DNA from: UBA12087 sp964370815
GTDB lineage: Bacteria; Chloroflexota; Anaerolineae; Anaerolineales; Villigracilaceae
Length of the DNA: 64,000 nucleotides
Assembly: GCA_964370815.1 (NCBI GenBank)
Contig: CAYJKQ010000003.1
Coordinates: 1-64,000 of the forward strand
Direction: 5' to 3'
The position numbers and the translations under genes are program-made. Positions 26,647-38,400 of the stretch are shown one piece after another; positions within the stretch are counted from its first letter, which is position 1, and each line of letters opens with the position of its first letter. The notes below the pieces were generated by a model, which was not told the DNA's origin, ran no database searches, and saw nothing but the letters and a program-made list of their open reading frames with translations.

Positions 26647-27753
26647 TTATTTTTGCCGATAGTCCCTGATGCTGCCCATGGTTGTTACATCCAGCAGCCA
26701 CGTACTACCCGGGCGGAAGGTCTGGAATACCGCCAAATCATTGGTCGAATAATCCAGCGTACCCTTTTCTGTATCAAAATAGATCGTATAGTCTTCAGTC
26801 TGGTCTCCCTGCCGCTGACCTGTTGCCAGGGAAACAGTCGGCCAGTAGGGGTTGGTATCCTGCCCTGTCTGCGTATAAGTATCCACGACCGTCCATTCCT
26901 GAACAGTGTACTGGCAATAATCCATGTAAATCTCGTATTGACAATCCTGAACGACCTCACCTATGCCTGTACCAGTATCCACTGTATAAGGTGTTCCACA
27001 GACTTCCTGATAATTGCCTTCAGGGTAATCCTGGACCCGGTTCACTTTCTGCTGGCAGGAATTAATATTAGCATTGGCTGGAATGGTGTCGCTCCAATCC
27101 GAATGGGTTACCGGTTGCAATTGTTCGATGTTGATGGATAGTTTCCACTCCAGAGCCGATACTGTCCCAGTCACTTCACTGGTGCGTGTTAAATAGGTGA
27201 TGATCGCTATACAGGCTACCCCTAATATACACAGCAAACCAATCAAGCCAACCCACATTAACGGTGAACGTTTCTTTGCTACCAGCGTGGGCGGAAGTGA
27301 TTGGAATGAGGCAGACTGGAGCGCTGGGGTCTGCGCAGGAGGTTGACCCATACTGGCACCACACGAAATGCAGCGGGTGTTGCTGGGCGGGTTGAGTGTC
27401 CCACAGGTCGGACAGGCTTGTTCTGCCAGCGGTTCAGTCTTAAAAGCCCCAATCACCCTGCCGCTCTGGCGCTTTTCACCCCCAGTGAGATCTCCACCAC
27501 ACTGAATACACGAGACAGCATCAGCGGTATTACGAGCCTGGCAATATGGGCAATGGATATCTGGACCCTTTTTGGCTTTCTCAGCTAAAGATGGGTCTGT
27601 ACTCAATTCCTGTTGTGGCATATTCTCAAATTGAACATCATCAGGTTGGGGTGAACCGCACGCTGTGCAGGTCTTCTGAGGACCAGGATTCATCTGACTG
27701 CAATTGGGGCAACGCCAAACCAAGTGAACGAACCCAACATTTTTCTTGACCAT
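26647..27753 (-). CDS. Membrane protein with three zinc ribbons and an extracytoplasmic domain
   Basis: A 368-residue protein. The N-terminus holds three CxxC...CxxC ribbons (CPNCSQMNPGPQKTCTAC, CPYCQARNTADAVSCIQC, CPTCGTLNPPSNTRCISC) within residues 15-135. One membrane helix (PLMWVGLIGLLCILGVACIA) near 165-185 follows. The C-terminal 180 residues, rich in Tyr, Gln and Thr with four Cys, should lie outside the membrane. I do not recognise that part. A GGAGGTG ribosome-binding site precedes the ATG. The gene lies beside the lipoprotein gene on the same strand, 80 bases apart. Confidence 0.8.
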   Translation of the reverse strand: MVKKNVGFVHLVWRCPNCSQMNPGPQKTCTACGSPQPDDVQFENMPQQELSTDPSLAEKAKKGPDIHCPYCQARNTADAVSCIQCGGDLTGGEKRQSGRVIGAFKTEPLAEQACPTCGTLNPPSNTRCISCGASMGQPPAQTPALQSASFQSLPPTLVAKKRSPLMWVGLIGLLCILGVACIAIITYLTRTSEVTGTVSALEWKLSINIEQLQPVTHSDWSDTIPANANINSCQQKVNRVQDYPEGNYQEVCGTPYTVDTGTGIGEVVQDCQYEIYMDYCQYTVQEWTVVDTYTQTGQDTNPYWPTVSLATGQRQGDQTEDYTIYFDTEKGTLDYSTNDLAVFQTFRPGSTWLLDVTTMGSIRDYRQK

Positions 27754-27875
27754 ATTTCACCTCCAGGGATGCAATTAATCCAAAATTGCTATATCGATCT
27801 ATTCCACCAAGGGTGTTTGACTCAGGTAGAAGCCAAACACCCACAATTTTTTCTAATAAGTCGGCATAAAACTGA

Positions 27876-29207
27876 TCACACTTCCGTTCCATCCCCAATT
27901 CCAAGCGGTTTCCACTTGTTATCATCTTTCAGGCGATGCTGGAGTCCGTGCCTGTCATGCACCTCATCAAAACCAGCCGGCTTGATGAACATGTGATCAC
28001 CATCCAACAAACCAGTGATACCAGTCTGTCCGGGTTCAAGGCGTTTATTCTGGCAGAACGAGCAGGTTTTTGTTTCATGCGGTTTGTAATCAAGAGGTTC
28101 TTCGTAAGTGGTGACGTAACCTTCGTAATTGCGTACAACCACCTTGTGATCTGAGTAGCTGAGCAGATAATTGGGCATAAGCGGGATCTTGCCTCCACCA
28201 CCGGGACCATCCACAATGAATTGGGGCACTGCATAACCTGAAGTATGCCCACGCAAGCCTTCCATGATCTCGATACCTTTGGCAACAGATGTACGGAAAT
28301 GTCCGCCACCCTCCACAAGATCGGCCTGGTAAAGGTAATAGGGTCGCACCCGGATGCGAACCAGGTCTTGCACAAGCTTGCGCTGGATATGAACACAATC
28401 ATTGACCCCCGCCAGCAATACGGACTGATTGCCAAGTGGAATACCGGCTTTGGATAGACGATGCGTGGCATCCGCCAGTTCCTGGGTAATTTCATTTGGA
28501 TGGTTGACATGGATGTTCAACCAGAGTGGGTGGAATTTTTCGAGCATGTCACACAAATCCTGTGTGACCCGCATAGGCAGGAAAACCGGGACACGAGAAC
28601 CAATGCGAATGATCTCTATATGCGGAATTTCCCGCAAACGTGCCAGGATCTCTTCGAGGATCTTAGGAGCCAGCACAAGCGGGTCTCCTCCAGATAGCAA
28701 TACATCTCTCACCTGGGGGGTGTTTTTGATGTATTCGATTTGCATCTCGAATTCATTGCGCGAGAAGGTGGCGGATGGGTCACCCACAATACGAGAGCGG
28801 GTGCAATAACGGCAGTAGGATGCGCACTGGGTGGTGACCAGCATCAAGACGCGATCGGGATACCTGTGAACTAATCCTGGAACTGGTGAGTGGCGGTCTT
28901 CAGCAAGCGAATCTTCCATCATGGATGTAAAAGGTACCATCTCAGCTGCGGTGGGAATGATCTGCTGGCGAACAGGATCATGCGGGTCGTCCGGGCGGAT
29001 GAGTGAGATAAAGTAGGGGGTGATATCCACACGAAACAGATCGCTGGCGTTAAGCGCTTTACGCTCGCTGTCTGACAGGGTGATAACTTTTCCAATTTCT
29101 TCAATATTGTTCAAGCGGTGGCTTAACTGCCAGCGCCAATCATTCCATTTTTCATCCGGGACTTCAGCATAGATTGGAGCTCTACGGGAACTAAAAGGTA
29201 AAGGCAT
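27876..29207 (-). CDS. kamA: Lysine 2,3-aminomutase (KamA family radical SAM/PLP enzyme)
   Basis: A 443-residue enzyme that moves the alpha-amino group of L-lysine to the beta carbon. The radical SAM cluster motif is C128, C132, C135 (CASYCRYC). The PLP lysine is K340 in PGGGGKIPL, and D297 and D333 match the Asp residues that hold the lysine substrate. A C-terminal Cys pair (CSFCQNKR) fits the structural zinc site. In fermenters KamA starts lysine breakdown; in others it makes beta-lysine as an osmolyte. No other lysine-degradation gene is nearby. AAGGAG precedes the ATG. Confidence 0.93.
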   Translation of the reverse strand: MPLPFSSRRAPIYAEVPDEKWNDWRWQLSHRLNNIEEIGKVITLSDSERKALNASDLFRVDITPYFISLIRPDDPHDPVRQQIIPTAAEMVPFTSMMEDSLAEDRHSPVPGLVHRYPDRVLMLVTTQCASYCRYCTRSRIVGDPSATFSRNEFEMQIEYIKNTPQVRDVLLSGGDPLVLAPKILEEILARLREIPHIEIIRIGSRVPVFLPMRVTQDLCDMLEKFHPLWLNIHVNHPNEITQELADATHRLSKAGIPLGNQSVLLAGVNDCVHIQRKLVQDLVRIRVRPYYLYQADLVEGGGHFRTSVAKGIEIMEGLRGHTSGYAVPQFIVDGPGGGGKIPLMPNYLLSYSDHKVVVRNYEGYVTTYEEPLDYKPHETKTCSFCQNKRLEPGQTGITGLLDGDHMFIKPAGFDEVHDRHGLQHRLKDDNKWKPLGIGDGTEV

Positions 29208-29534
29208 GGTTTCTCCTTGATTTACTGAGCTACTATTAAATAATTAAAATAAAAGATCTAGGATCAGACCTGCCGGAGGATCATGATCGGTCAGAAAAAA
29301 CCCCCCACATAGAAAGAGAACTGGTGACATAAAATGATTGTATTAGGAAATGAGGTTGGGGTCAATATGAGTTTTGATCGAGATCAGGTATTCTTTTAAA
29401 TATTTGCCCAGGTTTCAATATGTCTGGAAGGCAAGAGATTACCTTACCCCAATCGGCGTGGAGATTGCCAGGCCTGGAAAGAGTGCCAGTCTCCTTTCAC
29501 TGCTGGGGATGGTGTGGCTAAGAATCTTGCTTCT
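29208..29534. other. Intergenic region upstream of kamA
   Basis: About 330 bases without a gene. A palindrome GATCATGATC (29279-29288) is the only notable structure, and a short plus-strand frame crossing into surE looks accidental. Confidence 0.35.
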
Positions 29535-30338
29535 TCAGATACGCATCATTTTTTCTAGCTCTGAAAAATCAACACGGGAGGTCATATCCAGGCTGAGAGG
29601 AGTTACAGATATCAACCCTTTGGTTCGCAGAACATACACATCGCTATTTTCTTCTTGCACGTCAACAATCATATTCTCGTGATATCGAACACGACCTGGT
29701 TGATCCCATGAGTCCCTATCTGGCGGATCCGGGTCATAATAGCGCTGACGTGCAATGCGTGTCAGCTGCCAGGGGGTTTGCGTCCCTGCTTGAGCTGGGA
29801 CATCCACTTTGAGAAGATCTACATCCTGTGGAAAGTGTTTTTCAAGCAGCAACCTGGAGAAATAGGCAGCAAAATAGGCTGCACTGGAAAAATCAACTTC
29901 GGTGGAGTAGGTTAGATGTAAGTTCGTTGCGGTTTGTAGAGAAATAGCCAGGGAGGGGATTTTCATGGAGGCAGCTTCCAGGGCTGCACCCACTGTACCT
30001 GAGATGGTTATGCCTGTGGCTACATTTTCGCCATAATTAATCCCTGATACCACCAGGTCTGGAGTTTGAGGCATGATCTCCAATATGCCATGCTGGACAG
30101 CCTGGGCAGGCGACCCACCCACTGCATACACCAGCCATTCCTTACCATCCACTTGAACCTTCTCTTTGGTGATTATGCCATCGGACAAGGCAGGCAAGCT
30201 GCGTCCCATTCCGGAGGATTGCAAGCGAGGTGCAGCCACTGTCACAAAACCCAGTTTCGAGAGTGCTTCAGCAGCAGCCCACAACCCGGGAGACAGAATA
30301 CCATCATCGTTGGTTAATAAGATCTGATATTTTTCCAT
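29535..30338 (-). CDS. surE: 5'/3'-nucleotidase SurE (second, diverged copy)
   Basis: A 267-residue SurE homologue with NDDG at residues 10-13 and GINYGENVATGITISGTVGAA as the second signature, where ISGTV replaces the usual YSGTV. The C-terminal half differs strongly from the copy at 16193. The longer frame starting at 30464 runs through a predicted terminator. I chose the ATG at 30338, preceded by GGAAGAAAC. The leader carries a predicted attenuator (next entry). Confidence 0.9.
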   Translation of the reverse strand: MEKYQILLTNDDGILSPGLWAAAEALSKLGFVTVAAPRLQSSGMGRSLPALSDGIITKEKVQVDGKEWLVYAVGGSPAQAVQHGILEIMPQTPDLVVSGINYGENVATGITISGTVGAALEAASMKIPSLAISLQTATNLHLTYSTEVDFSSAAYFAAYFSRLLLEKHFPQDVDLLKVDVPAQAGTQTPWQLTRIARQRYYDPDPPDRDSWDQPGRVRYHENMIVDVQEENSDVYVLRTKGLISVTPLSLDMTSRVDFSELEKMMRI

Positions 30339-30365
30339 AATGTTTCTTCCGTTTTTATCGTCAAA

Positions 30366-30472
30366 TAAAAAAAGCGGGGGATTCCCGCATCCAACTTGTG
30401 ACCCTGAACGAATCTGTTCCGAACAACACCCTTCCCTGAAACCAGATGGGAATACGTTTTCCAAGGATTACC
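30366..30472 (-). promoter_or_regulatory. Candidate attenuator leader or small RNA ahead of the second surE
   Basis: A minus-strand transcript from the promoter at 30479-30507 would start near 30472 and reach a terminator stem GCGGG/CCCGC with a T7 run (30388-30367) only 29 bases before the surE ATG. An alternative 9-base-pair helix is possible between ATTCCCATC (30453-30445) and GATGCGGGAAT (30391-30381, two-base bulge), which would take the left arm of the terminator. That is the layout of a leader switching between terminator and antiterminator. I know no family that matches. Confidence 0.4.
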
Positions 30473-30478
30473 TTTTTA

Positions 30479-30507
30479 ATTCTAATAGATAGTGTTAGTT
30501 TCCGCAA
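30479..30507 (-). promoter_or_regulatory. Predicted promoter for the surE leader
   Basis: On the minus strand TTGCGG (30507-30502) and TAGAAT (30484-30479) are 17 bases apart, a reasonable sigma70 pair. It places the start near 30472. Confidence 0.4.
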
Positions 30508-30960
30508 GTATTCCGCTCCTATAACATTATCTTTTGAGTTGACACGGTATTGTCAGGGTTTCCTATTTCTAAAATTGGCAGCTTTCGGTCGAATTTTCTT
30601 TTGTATTTCCAAACCTACGACCTCAGAATCAGGAGTTGTAAACTACGAAAACGAGAATTGATAATTTCTATTACGATAATGTTATCTTATTTGACAGGGT
30701 GATCTGACCATGTTTTCAAAGGAGCCAGGGATACACATGGATAAAGCCTAGCGGGAGAATACGAACCTCGACCTTGAGACTGTGAGATCCTGGTTATGAC
30801 CCATCTCAATCCCCATATTTGAATGTAAATGAGCAATTGTCGGTTAATATCCCCGGTTACAGGATGCGGAATATAGGTTTATAAGGATCCTCTGGCTATC
30901 AAATTGTATCGTATGAAATGGAATCCTTCTATAGACATAACAAAATTCATGTGTCAATGA
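30508..30960. other. Intergenic region upstream of the surE leader
   Basis: About 450 bases without a gene. An operator-like inverted repeat TGACA-N6-TGTCA lies at 30540-30555, and a GATAA-TG-TTATC palindrome near 30675. Both could bind a regulator, but no divergent gene is close. Confidence 0.35.
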
Positions 30961-31250
30961 TTAAACTGGTGAAATTAAACTACCTTCATCGTAGTGAACA
31001 GCGTGGAACAGAGTCGTTGAATGCTCCGCATCGGCAGGATGATTGATCAATTGTCTTGCTGTACAGGATGATAGTGGCAGAGCAGACTGAGAGCAATCTG
31101 TTCTCCAACCAGCTTTCAGCATGATGCTTCAGTGTGATTCGCAATCCAGCGGTGGTTACACCAAAGTTGATCTGGGTCAAGGTGGTGCGGATCCAATTCC
31201 GGAATTCCCATTGGGTTTTTACATACCTGGTGAGCAGTTTTCCTTTCAAG
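30961..31250 (-). pseudogene. Frameshifted relic resembling a DUF202 (YidH-like) membrane protein
   Basis: One minus-strand frame reads RNWIRTTLTQINFGVTTAGL, close to the WxRTxLxxIxFG signature of DUF202 proteins. The end of the gene, INHPADAEHSTTLFHAVHYD and a stop at 30961-30963, is in a different frame, and the upstream part continues in a third. The gene is broken by at least one frameshift. The family call is tentative. Confidence 0.38.
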
Positions 31251-31471
31251 CTGGGTGTTCCCTACCCAGTAAAAACTGTAAATCAGACGCTTAGCCAAAG
31301 AATATTTTCACCAGAACTTCCTGCGTGCATCCCCCAAGTGGCGGAGGCACGGACTCCTCGACTGATGGATGCGGATGGAGATGGCATATAATAGAATGAT
31401 ATCTAGTCAAATTTACAAATGCTGAATATTGACTAATTTATGTTACCTGTTACGTATCGAAGGGATAAACC

Positions 31472-32443
31472 ATGTTCGATTCTATTCTTGTTCCATTGGA
31501 TGGCTCACAACTGGCGGAGTGCGTATTTCCACATGCCATCACTATTGCTCGCTCTTTAAATGCAGAGATCACCCTGTTACGAATGCTGGAGAAGAATCAA
31601 TCCATCATATCAGCTCAATTGTTTGACTTACTCAATTGGCAGATCAATAAAACTAAAGCAACCCTTTATTTGGAACAGATCAAAACTCGTTGGCAAAAAT
31701 TGGATCTGCGAGTAAAGACAACCATACTTGAAGGCCTTGTGGCTGAAGGGATTACAGAATTTGCACAAAGTCAGGATATTAAATTGATCATTTTGAGCAG
31801 TCATGGACGCGATGGCGTGACTCAATGGGGTATCAGCAGCATTACACAAAAAATCATACTGAGTGCCCCAACATCGGTACTCATTATCCGGGCACATCAA
31901 CAGGATGTTCGAACAAATGAATTATCAGAACCTCTTTCTTACAAAAACATTCTGGTGCCTTTGGATGGCTCTCAACGAGCAGAACATGTTTTACCGATTG
32001 TCATTAATTTGGCATCCATTCATGCGTCAAGGATCCACCTTGTGCATGTAGTGCAAACCCCGGAATTGGCGAACCAGATGCCACCGTCCCAAGAAGATAT
32101 CGATCTATTCAATCGTGTCGTCGCACGGAATCGCGAACAAGCCGGGAATTATCTTGAACAAGTGAAGTTGCGTTCATATATGCAAGGCATTGACGTTCAA
32201 ACCCATCTTATTACCAGTGACCATACTGTTGAAGCACTGCATCAGATGGTGGACGAGGAACAAATCGATCTGCTTACTCTGAGCGCACATGGTTATTCGG
32301 GGAAGCACCAATGGCCGTATGGAAGTGTGGTCAGCAATTTCATCTTTTATAGTAAAGTATCTCTCCTGATCGTCCAGGATATACCTTCCAAACCAGCGCA
32401 AAAGCCGTTTGAGTTGTCTTCAAGAGAAAGCAAAGAGTCTTAG
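31472..32443 (+). CDS. Tandem-domain universal stress protein (UspA family)
   Basis: A 323-residue protein with two UspA domains, each beginning ILVPLDGSQxAE (residues 5 and about 156). The ATP-site pattern GxxG...GS/T is visible in both (GRDGVTQWGISS and GYSGKHQWPYGS). Such proteins sense or respond to stress and energy state. It ends three bases before the glucan synthase start, so the two are one operon. GAAGGGAT precedes the ATG. Confidence 0.92.
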   Translation: MFDSILVPLDGSQLAECVFPHAITIARSLNAEITLLRMLEKNQSIISAQLFDLLNWQINKTKATLYLEQIKTRWQKLDLRVKTTILEGLVAEGITEFAQSQDIKLIILSSHGRDGVTQWGISSITQKIILSAPTSVLIIRAHQQDVRTNELSEPLSYKNILVPLDGSQRAEHVLPIVINLASIHASRIHLVHVVQTPELANQMPPSQEDIDLFNRVVARNREQAGNYLEQVKLRSYMQGIDVQTHLITSDHTVEALHQMVDEEQIDLLTLSAHGYSGKHQWPYGSVVSNFIFYSKVSLLIVQDIPSKPAQKPFELSSRESKES

Positions 32444-32446
32444 TTT

Positions 32447-35400
32447 ATGCAAGCTCCTCTTCAAAATAATAACTCAGACCCGGTGATACCTGATACAGAT
32501 CATCGACTTAGAGAATTTGCGCACCATCTGGCAAAAAAACACACTATCGAGGTCTCCCATCCCATCAAATCTGATCTGCTGGAATTCCTGGATATTTGGG
32601 AGCAGGTTTTACACAAAGCCTATGCAATCTTCAAGTCCATTCCATCCAATGATCTGCAGGTTTCCCGCGCAGGTGAATGGATGTTGGATAATTTTTATTT
32701 AGTTAAACAAACATTCCGACAGATCACAGAAAACCTGCCAGCCAATTTCCTTAACCAGTTACCGATACTGGATGGAACACCTTTGCAAGGAAACCTGCGC
32801 ATTTTTGTGTTGGCTTGGGAGTGGGTCGGATATAGCCAGAGCCAGCTAAACCTGACTCAAATCACTGGTTTTGTGCAAGAATACCAGCAGATCACATCTC
32901 TGATGATCGGGGAATTGTGGGCATTGCCAAGCATGCTGCGCATCGGGATCATAGAGCGGCTTGTCTATGCTGCTGCTGAACTAACTGGTATTGAAGTGCC
33001 CAAGGGTCTGAGTGAAATCTCGAGACAGTTTGCTGCTTCGGAATTATCAAACGAAGAGATTGTAGCCAATTGTTTTCTCAGTCTGCGCCTGCTCTCTATC
33101 ACAGATTGGGAAGATTTTTTTGAGCAAACCAGCCGGGTGGAGCAGGTTTTACATGATGACCCTGCGGGAATCTATTCCGGCATGGACTTTGCCACTCGAA
33201 ACAATTATCGCAACGTGATCGAGGAACTGGCGCGTCACTCCAATTTGAAGGAAGAACAGATCGCACTTGCTGCCATCAATTTCGCACGAAATGCTGGTGA
33301 CAAAAACCCCGGCAGGAAGGGGCACGTTGGATTCTACCTATTGGATGCAGGGCGGGCGATCTTGGAAAAAAGCATCCGCTATAAGCCTGAATTAAGGGTT
33401 CGAGTATGGCGTGCGATGCTTGCCTTCCCTACCACAACTTACCTGGGTAGCATCGCCTTATTTTCAATTTTATTTCTTCTGGCGTTACTCACCTATGCCA
33501 ACCTTTCGGGTGGCTCACCACTCCAGATCATTTTAGTTGGCTTGCTTGGATCGGGGTTGGCTGTAGAAGCAGCCATTTCATTAGTCCAGAGGAATGTGAC
33601 CCGTCGCATAAAACCCCAAAGTCTGCCACGCATGGATTTTTCAGAGGGCATCCCTTCGGGTAATGGGACAATTGTGGTCATACCATGCTTGCTGGAAAAC
33701 GCCAACGAACTCAATCATCTATTGCAAGAATTAGAACTTTATTACCTGGCTAACGCCGACGAACAACTGACATTCGCATTGCTGTCCGATTTTGTTGATG
33801 CCCCTGTACAGGATACACCTAAGGATGAACATTTGTTATCACTGGCGAGGGCTGGAATTGTAAATCTCAACAAGAAATATACTGCCCAGGCAACTCCTTT
33901 TTATTTATTCCACCGTCAACGTCAATGGAATCCTTCAGAAGGGGTCTGGATGGGATGGGAGCGCAAACGCGGAAAATTGGCGGATTTCAATCGTCTGATG
34001 CTGAACTTGCGGTCTGATTCCCCGGACGATCTTCGCGCAACAGCTTACACAACCCAGGTCGGAGATGTGAGCAGGTTAGCTGACATCAAATATGTAATTA
34101 CCCTGGATGCTGATACCTCCCTGCCACATGGAAGCGCCAACCGGCTAATTGCCACCCTGGCACATCCTCTCAACGAGGCTGAATTTTCTCCTGACGGTTG
34201 CTCTGTGATTTCTGGTTATACCGTTCTGCAACCACGTGTGGACATCAAGCCGACCAGTGCCAACCGTTCTCTCTTTTCGCAAATTTTTGCAATGAATTCG
34301 GGTTTTGACCTGTATTCATTCGCCGTTTCGGACGTATATCAGGATCTATTTGGAGAAGGCAGTTACATTGGTAAAGGGATATATGATATCGCCGCATTTG
34401 AGCGCAGCCTGGCGGGACAGGTGCGCCAGAATACCCTGCTTAGCCACGATCTTTTTGAAGGGATTTACGGACGTGCTGCACTGGTTACAGATATCCTGCT
34501 CTATGAGGAATACCCATCACGTTATGTGGTCTACGCCCACCGACTGCGACGTTGGATCCGCGGCGACTGGCAGTTGCTGCCCTGGCTATTTTCCACTGTG
34601 CGCACTAAAACCGGGATAACAGCAAATCGTCTTTCAGTGATCGACCGTTGGAAAATTTTCGACAACTTGCGACGCAGCCTGGTTCCTGCCAATTTAGTGG
34701 CATTGCTCGTTGCGAGCTGGTTATGCCTGCCTGGTTCGCCCCTCGTCTGGACTCTGCTGGTACTGCTGCCCTACACACTACCTATCGCGGTACAAGTAGT
34801 GCAGGAGAATAAGCATAATCTAGAAAGGTTTACGCTTAAACGGTTTTTCAATCCACTCCGGCTTCCACTCAAGCGCCTGGCATTATTTTTTATTTTTCTA
34901 CCCTATGAAGCCAGCCTCGCCGTGAGTGCCATCACAATAACGATCACCCGTCTTTTCATTGTGCGTAAACACCTGTTGCAATGGACAACTGCAGCAAGTG
35001 CAGCGCGTTCGTTTAAATTAAACACACCTTATGAAACCTGGAAAGAGATGGGTGTTTCTCCTTTCCTGGCAGTCCTACTGGGTATTATGATCGCATTTCT
35101 CAACCCGACTGCACTGTGGGTTGCGCTCCCAATATTGGTAACCTGGTTGATAGCCCCGCAAATTGCCTATAGGATCAGCAAGACGGAAACTCATATCCCC
35201 GCACCGCTCGGGGAGATTCAACGCAAAAAAGTTTTGCGCCTGGCGCGCCGCACATGGGCATATTTTGAACAGTTTTCCGGACCAAATGACCACTGGCTTC
35301 CTCCGGATCATTTTCAAGAGTCCCCGCGCGGCAGCGTTGCCCATTACACAACTCCAACCAACATCGGTTTGTTCCTGGTGTCGACTTTATCGGCATATGA

Positions 35401-38400
35401 TTTGGGTTATATCGGTTTGTTGGAACTGGCAGTACGCCTGCGTTCCACCTTTGAGAGTATGGATAAATTGGAACATTACCGGGGACATCTTTTAAACTGG
35501 TACAACTCACAGACCCTGGTTGCTCTCCCACCCCATTACGTTTCCACAGTGGACAGTGGCAATCTGGCTGCTTGCCTGATCACGCTTAAACAGGGCTGCC
35601 TTTCCCTGGCAGATGCGCCCCTTTTGGACGACAAGCAATGGCAGGGATTGCTCGTTTTGTTGGACATTCTCGCAGAAGTACTGCAAGCTCTGGAAAAAAA
35701 CAATCCACACGCCTCAATTGAATCTTTTGAAGTCGAATTGACCAGCATATACGAGCGTGTAAGTGCCGTTCAGAATAATCTGTCAGAATGGAAAACCACT
35801 CTCGATTGGCTGTCAGGAGAAGGCTGGGAAAGAGTTTCACATCGTCTGCTGGACCTTCTCGAGAATCATCCACATCTTCAACAAGACTCCCTGACCGAAC
35901 TTAACCTCTACCTGGATTTGATGTACCATCACCTGCAAGACATGCAGCGCAACTTAGATTTGTTCGCACCTTGGCTCAAGCGCCTGGACACACCAACCGA
36001 GTTAATGATGCAAACACCAGCCTGGCAGGAATTTCGCAACAGGCTGCTGGCTGAGCGACCAACACTGGGACAGGCAACGGATGCCTATGAGCGCATCAAA
36101 ACAGATTTAGAAATTTTCAAGAACCAACTCCTGGATAAAGAAGTCCCTGACCCGGCATGGAATGATACTGCGCGTGACTGGTGTCTAAACCTGGAAAATG
36201 ATCTATCGTCAGCTCAGATGACAATAACACCTCTCTTGATAGGTTTTCAAGAACTGGCCTCACAAGCGGACACAACCATCATTGCAATGGATTTTCGCTT
36301 TTTATTCAATGAGCATAGACAATTGTTCCACATCGGTTACACTACCAGCTCAGAACGGCTCGATCCGAGCTACTACGATCTACTTGCATCTGAATCTCGC
36401 ATCGCCAGCCTGATTGCGATCGCCAAAGGGGATGTGCCGCAAAGCCACTGGCAGCATTTGGGACGGCCAGTGACTGAGGTTAATGGAAAGCAGGTGTTAC
36501 TTTCGTGGAGCGGCACCATGTTCGAATATCTCATGCCGACCTTATTTACCAAAAACTACACCGGGACATTCCTTTTGGACAGCTGTTATTCCGCCCTCGA
36601 TGCCCAGAAGAGTTATGGAAAGGAGAAGCAATCACCCTGGGGTATCTCAGAATCGGGTTATTATGCTTTCGATCTCGACCAAAACTATCAGTACCGTGCT
36701 TTTGGTGTGCCCAGGCTGGGATACAAACGCGATTTGTCAGTTGATCTGGTGATCGCACCCTACGCATCTTTGTTAGGGCTTTCACTGCAACCTCAGGAAG
36801 TGCTTGAAAATATGGCACACCTGGAAAAGTTGAACATGCTTGGGCGTTTCGGCTTTTACGAGGCACTCGATTACACCAAAACGCGCCTCCCAGAAAAACA
36901 CCAGGATGATATGCAAGACGATCAGGCATATGCGATCGTAAAATCCTATATGGCGCACCACCAGGGTATGATCCTGCTGGCAGCTTGTAATTTCCTATTG
37001 AACGATGTCATGGTGGAGCGTTTCCACACCGATAAGCAGATCCAGAGCATGGAACTTTTACTCCAGGAAAAGATTCCGCAAAACCCACCCCTTGAATTTC
37101 CCCACAAAGATGAACCAAAGGATTTGGATGAGGTAGTGCATTGGGTCAACAGCTCTCCCTGGAACGTGCCGGTCGACAGTCCCATTCCCCAGGTGCATGT
37201 TCTTTCGCAAGGAGACACCAGCCTGGTGATCACCAATGCCGGGAGTGGTTACAGTCAATGGCGTGAATTCGCCCTGACACGCTGGCATGCTGATTCGACA
37301 CTTGACCAGTGGGGCACATGGATTTACCTAAAGGACCGGGAGAACGGTGCACTCTGGTCAGCCACCTGCCAGCCCATCGGCTGTGCGCTTGAGGACCTGG
37401 ATGTATTATTCTATCCACACAAGGTGGAGTTCCAGCGCACAGACAATGGAATTTCCCTGCATACTGGGGTTACTATCAGCACGGATGGTGTTGAAATCCG
37501 GCGTGTGAACCTGATGAACAACAGTAACCACTCCCGAAAACTGAAATTGACCAGCTATGGTGAAGTCGTTCTGGCAGCCCAGAATGCTGACCGGCGTCAC
37601 CCTGCCTTTAATAAGCTATTTATCGAGAGTGAATATCTGGTTAAAGAGAATGCACTCCTGTTCCAACGCCGCCCGCGCACTTCAGATGAAAAACCAGTCG
37701 TGATGGTGCATGCGCTGGTTGTCGAAGCTGGGCGTAAGGTTACCGGTGGCTTTGAGAGTGACCGTGCCAAATTCCTGGGCAGGTCGCAGACGATGCACGA
37801 CCCACTCGCGCTTCAAGATCCCGACCAGCATTTTGCTGGAGGCACTGGCGGAACCCTCGACCCAATCCTGTCACTTTCGCAGAAAATTGATCTCAAACCA
37901 CATACAAAAACAAGGGTCACCTTCCTGACCCTGGCAGCAGCGACGCGTGCTGAAGCATTGGCAAAATTATCCCGTTACGAATCCGGGCAATCCATTGACC
38001 GCGCTTTTGAAGAGTGCCGTATCAGCAGCGAACGCGAACTACTCGAATTAGGGTTGAATACCTCTTCATTGGATAATATCCAGCGAATTTTATCTGTCAT
38101 GCTCCACCCTACGGGTGTTTTGCGCGCCGCGCCACATATCCTGGCTCAAAACGAGAAGGGACAGGCTGGTCTGTGGGCATTTGGCATATCTGGCGATTAT
38201 CCCATAATGCTGGTACGCATCAGCAATGGCGAATCATCTCTATTGATGGAAGCCCTGCGGGCTTTTTCCTACTGGCGGAATCACCATATCACGGTCAACC
38301 TGGTGATACTGGACGACCAGGATACGGGATACGCCCTTGACCTGCGCAACACCATCCAACGTCAGATTGCCCGGATGGGTTTAGAAGCCTGGTTGAACCT

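Noticed and set aside
26190..26669. 159-residue plus-strand frame opposite the lipoprotein gene
   Set aside because: It mirrors the Thr/Pro-rich linker on the other strand and is Val/Gly repetitive, which is typical of a shadow frame.
30339..30464. 42-residue N-terminal extension of the second SurE
   Set aside because: It passes through a predicted terminator and its residues are low-complexity. SurE proteins start at the ILLTNDDG strand.
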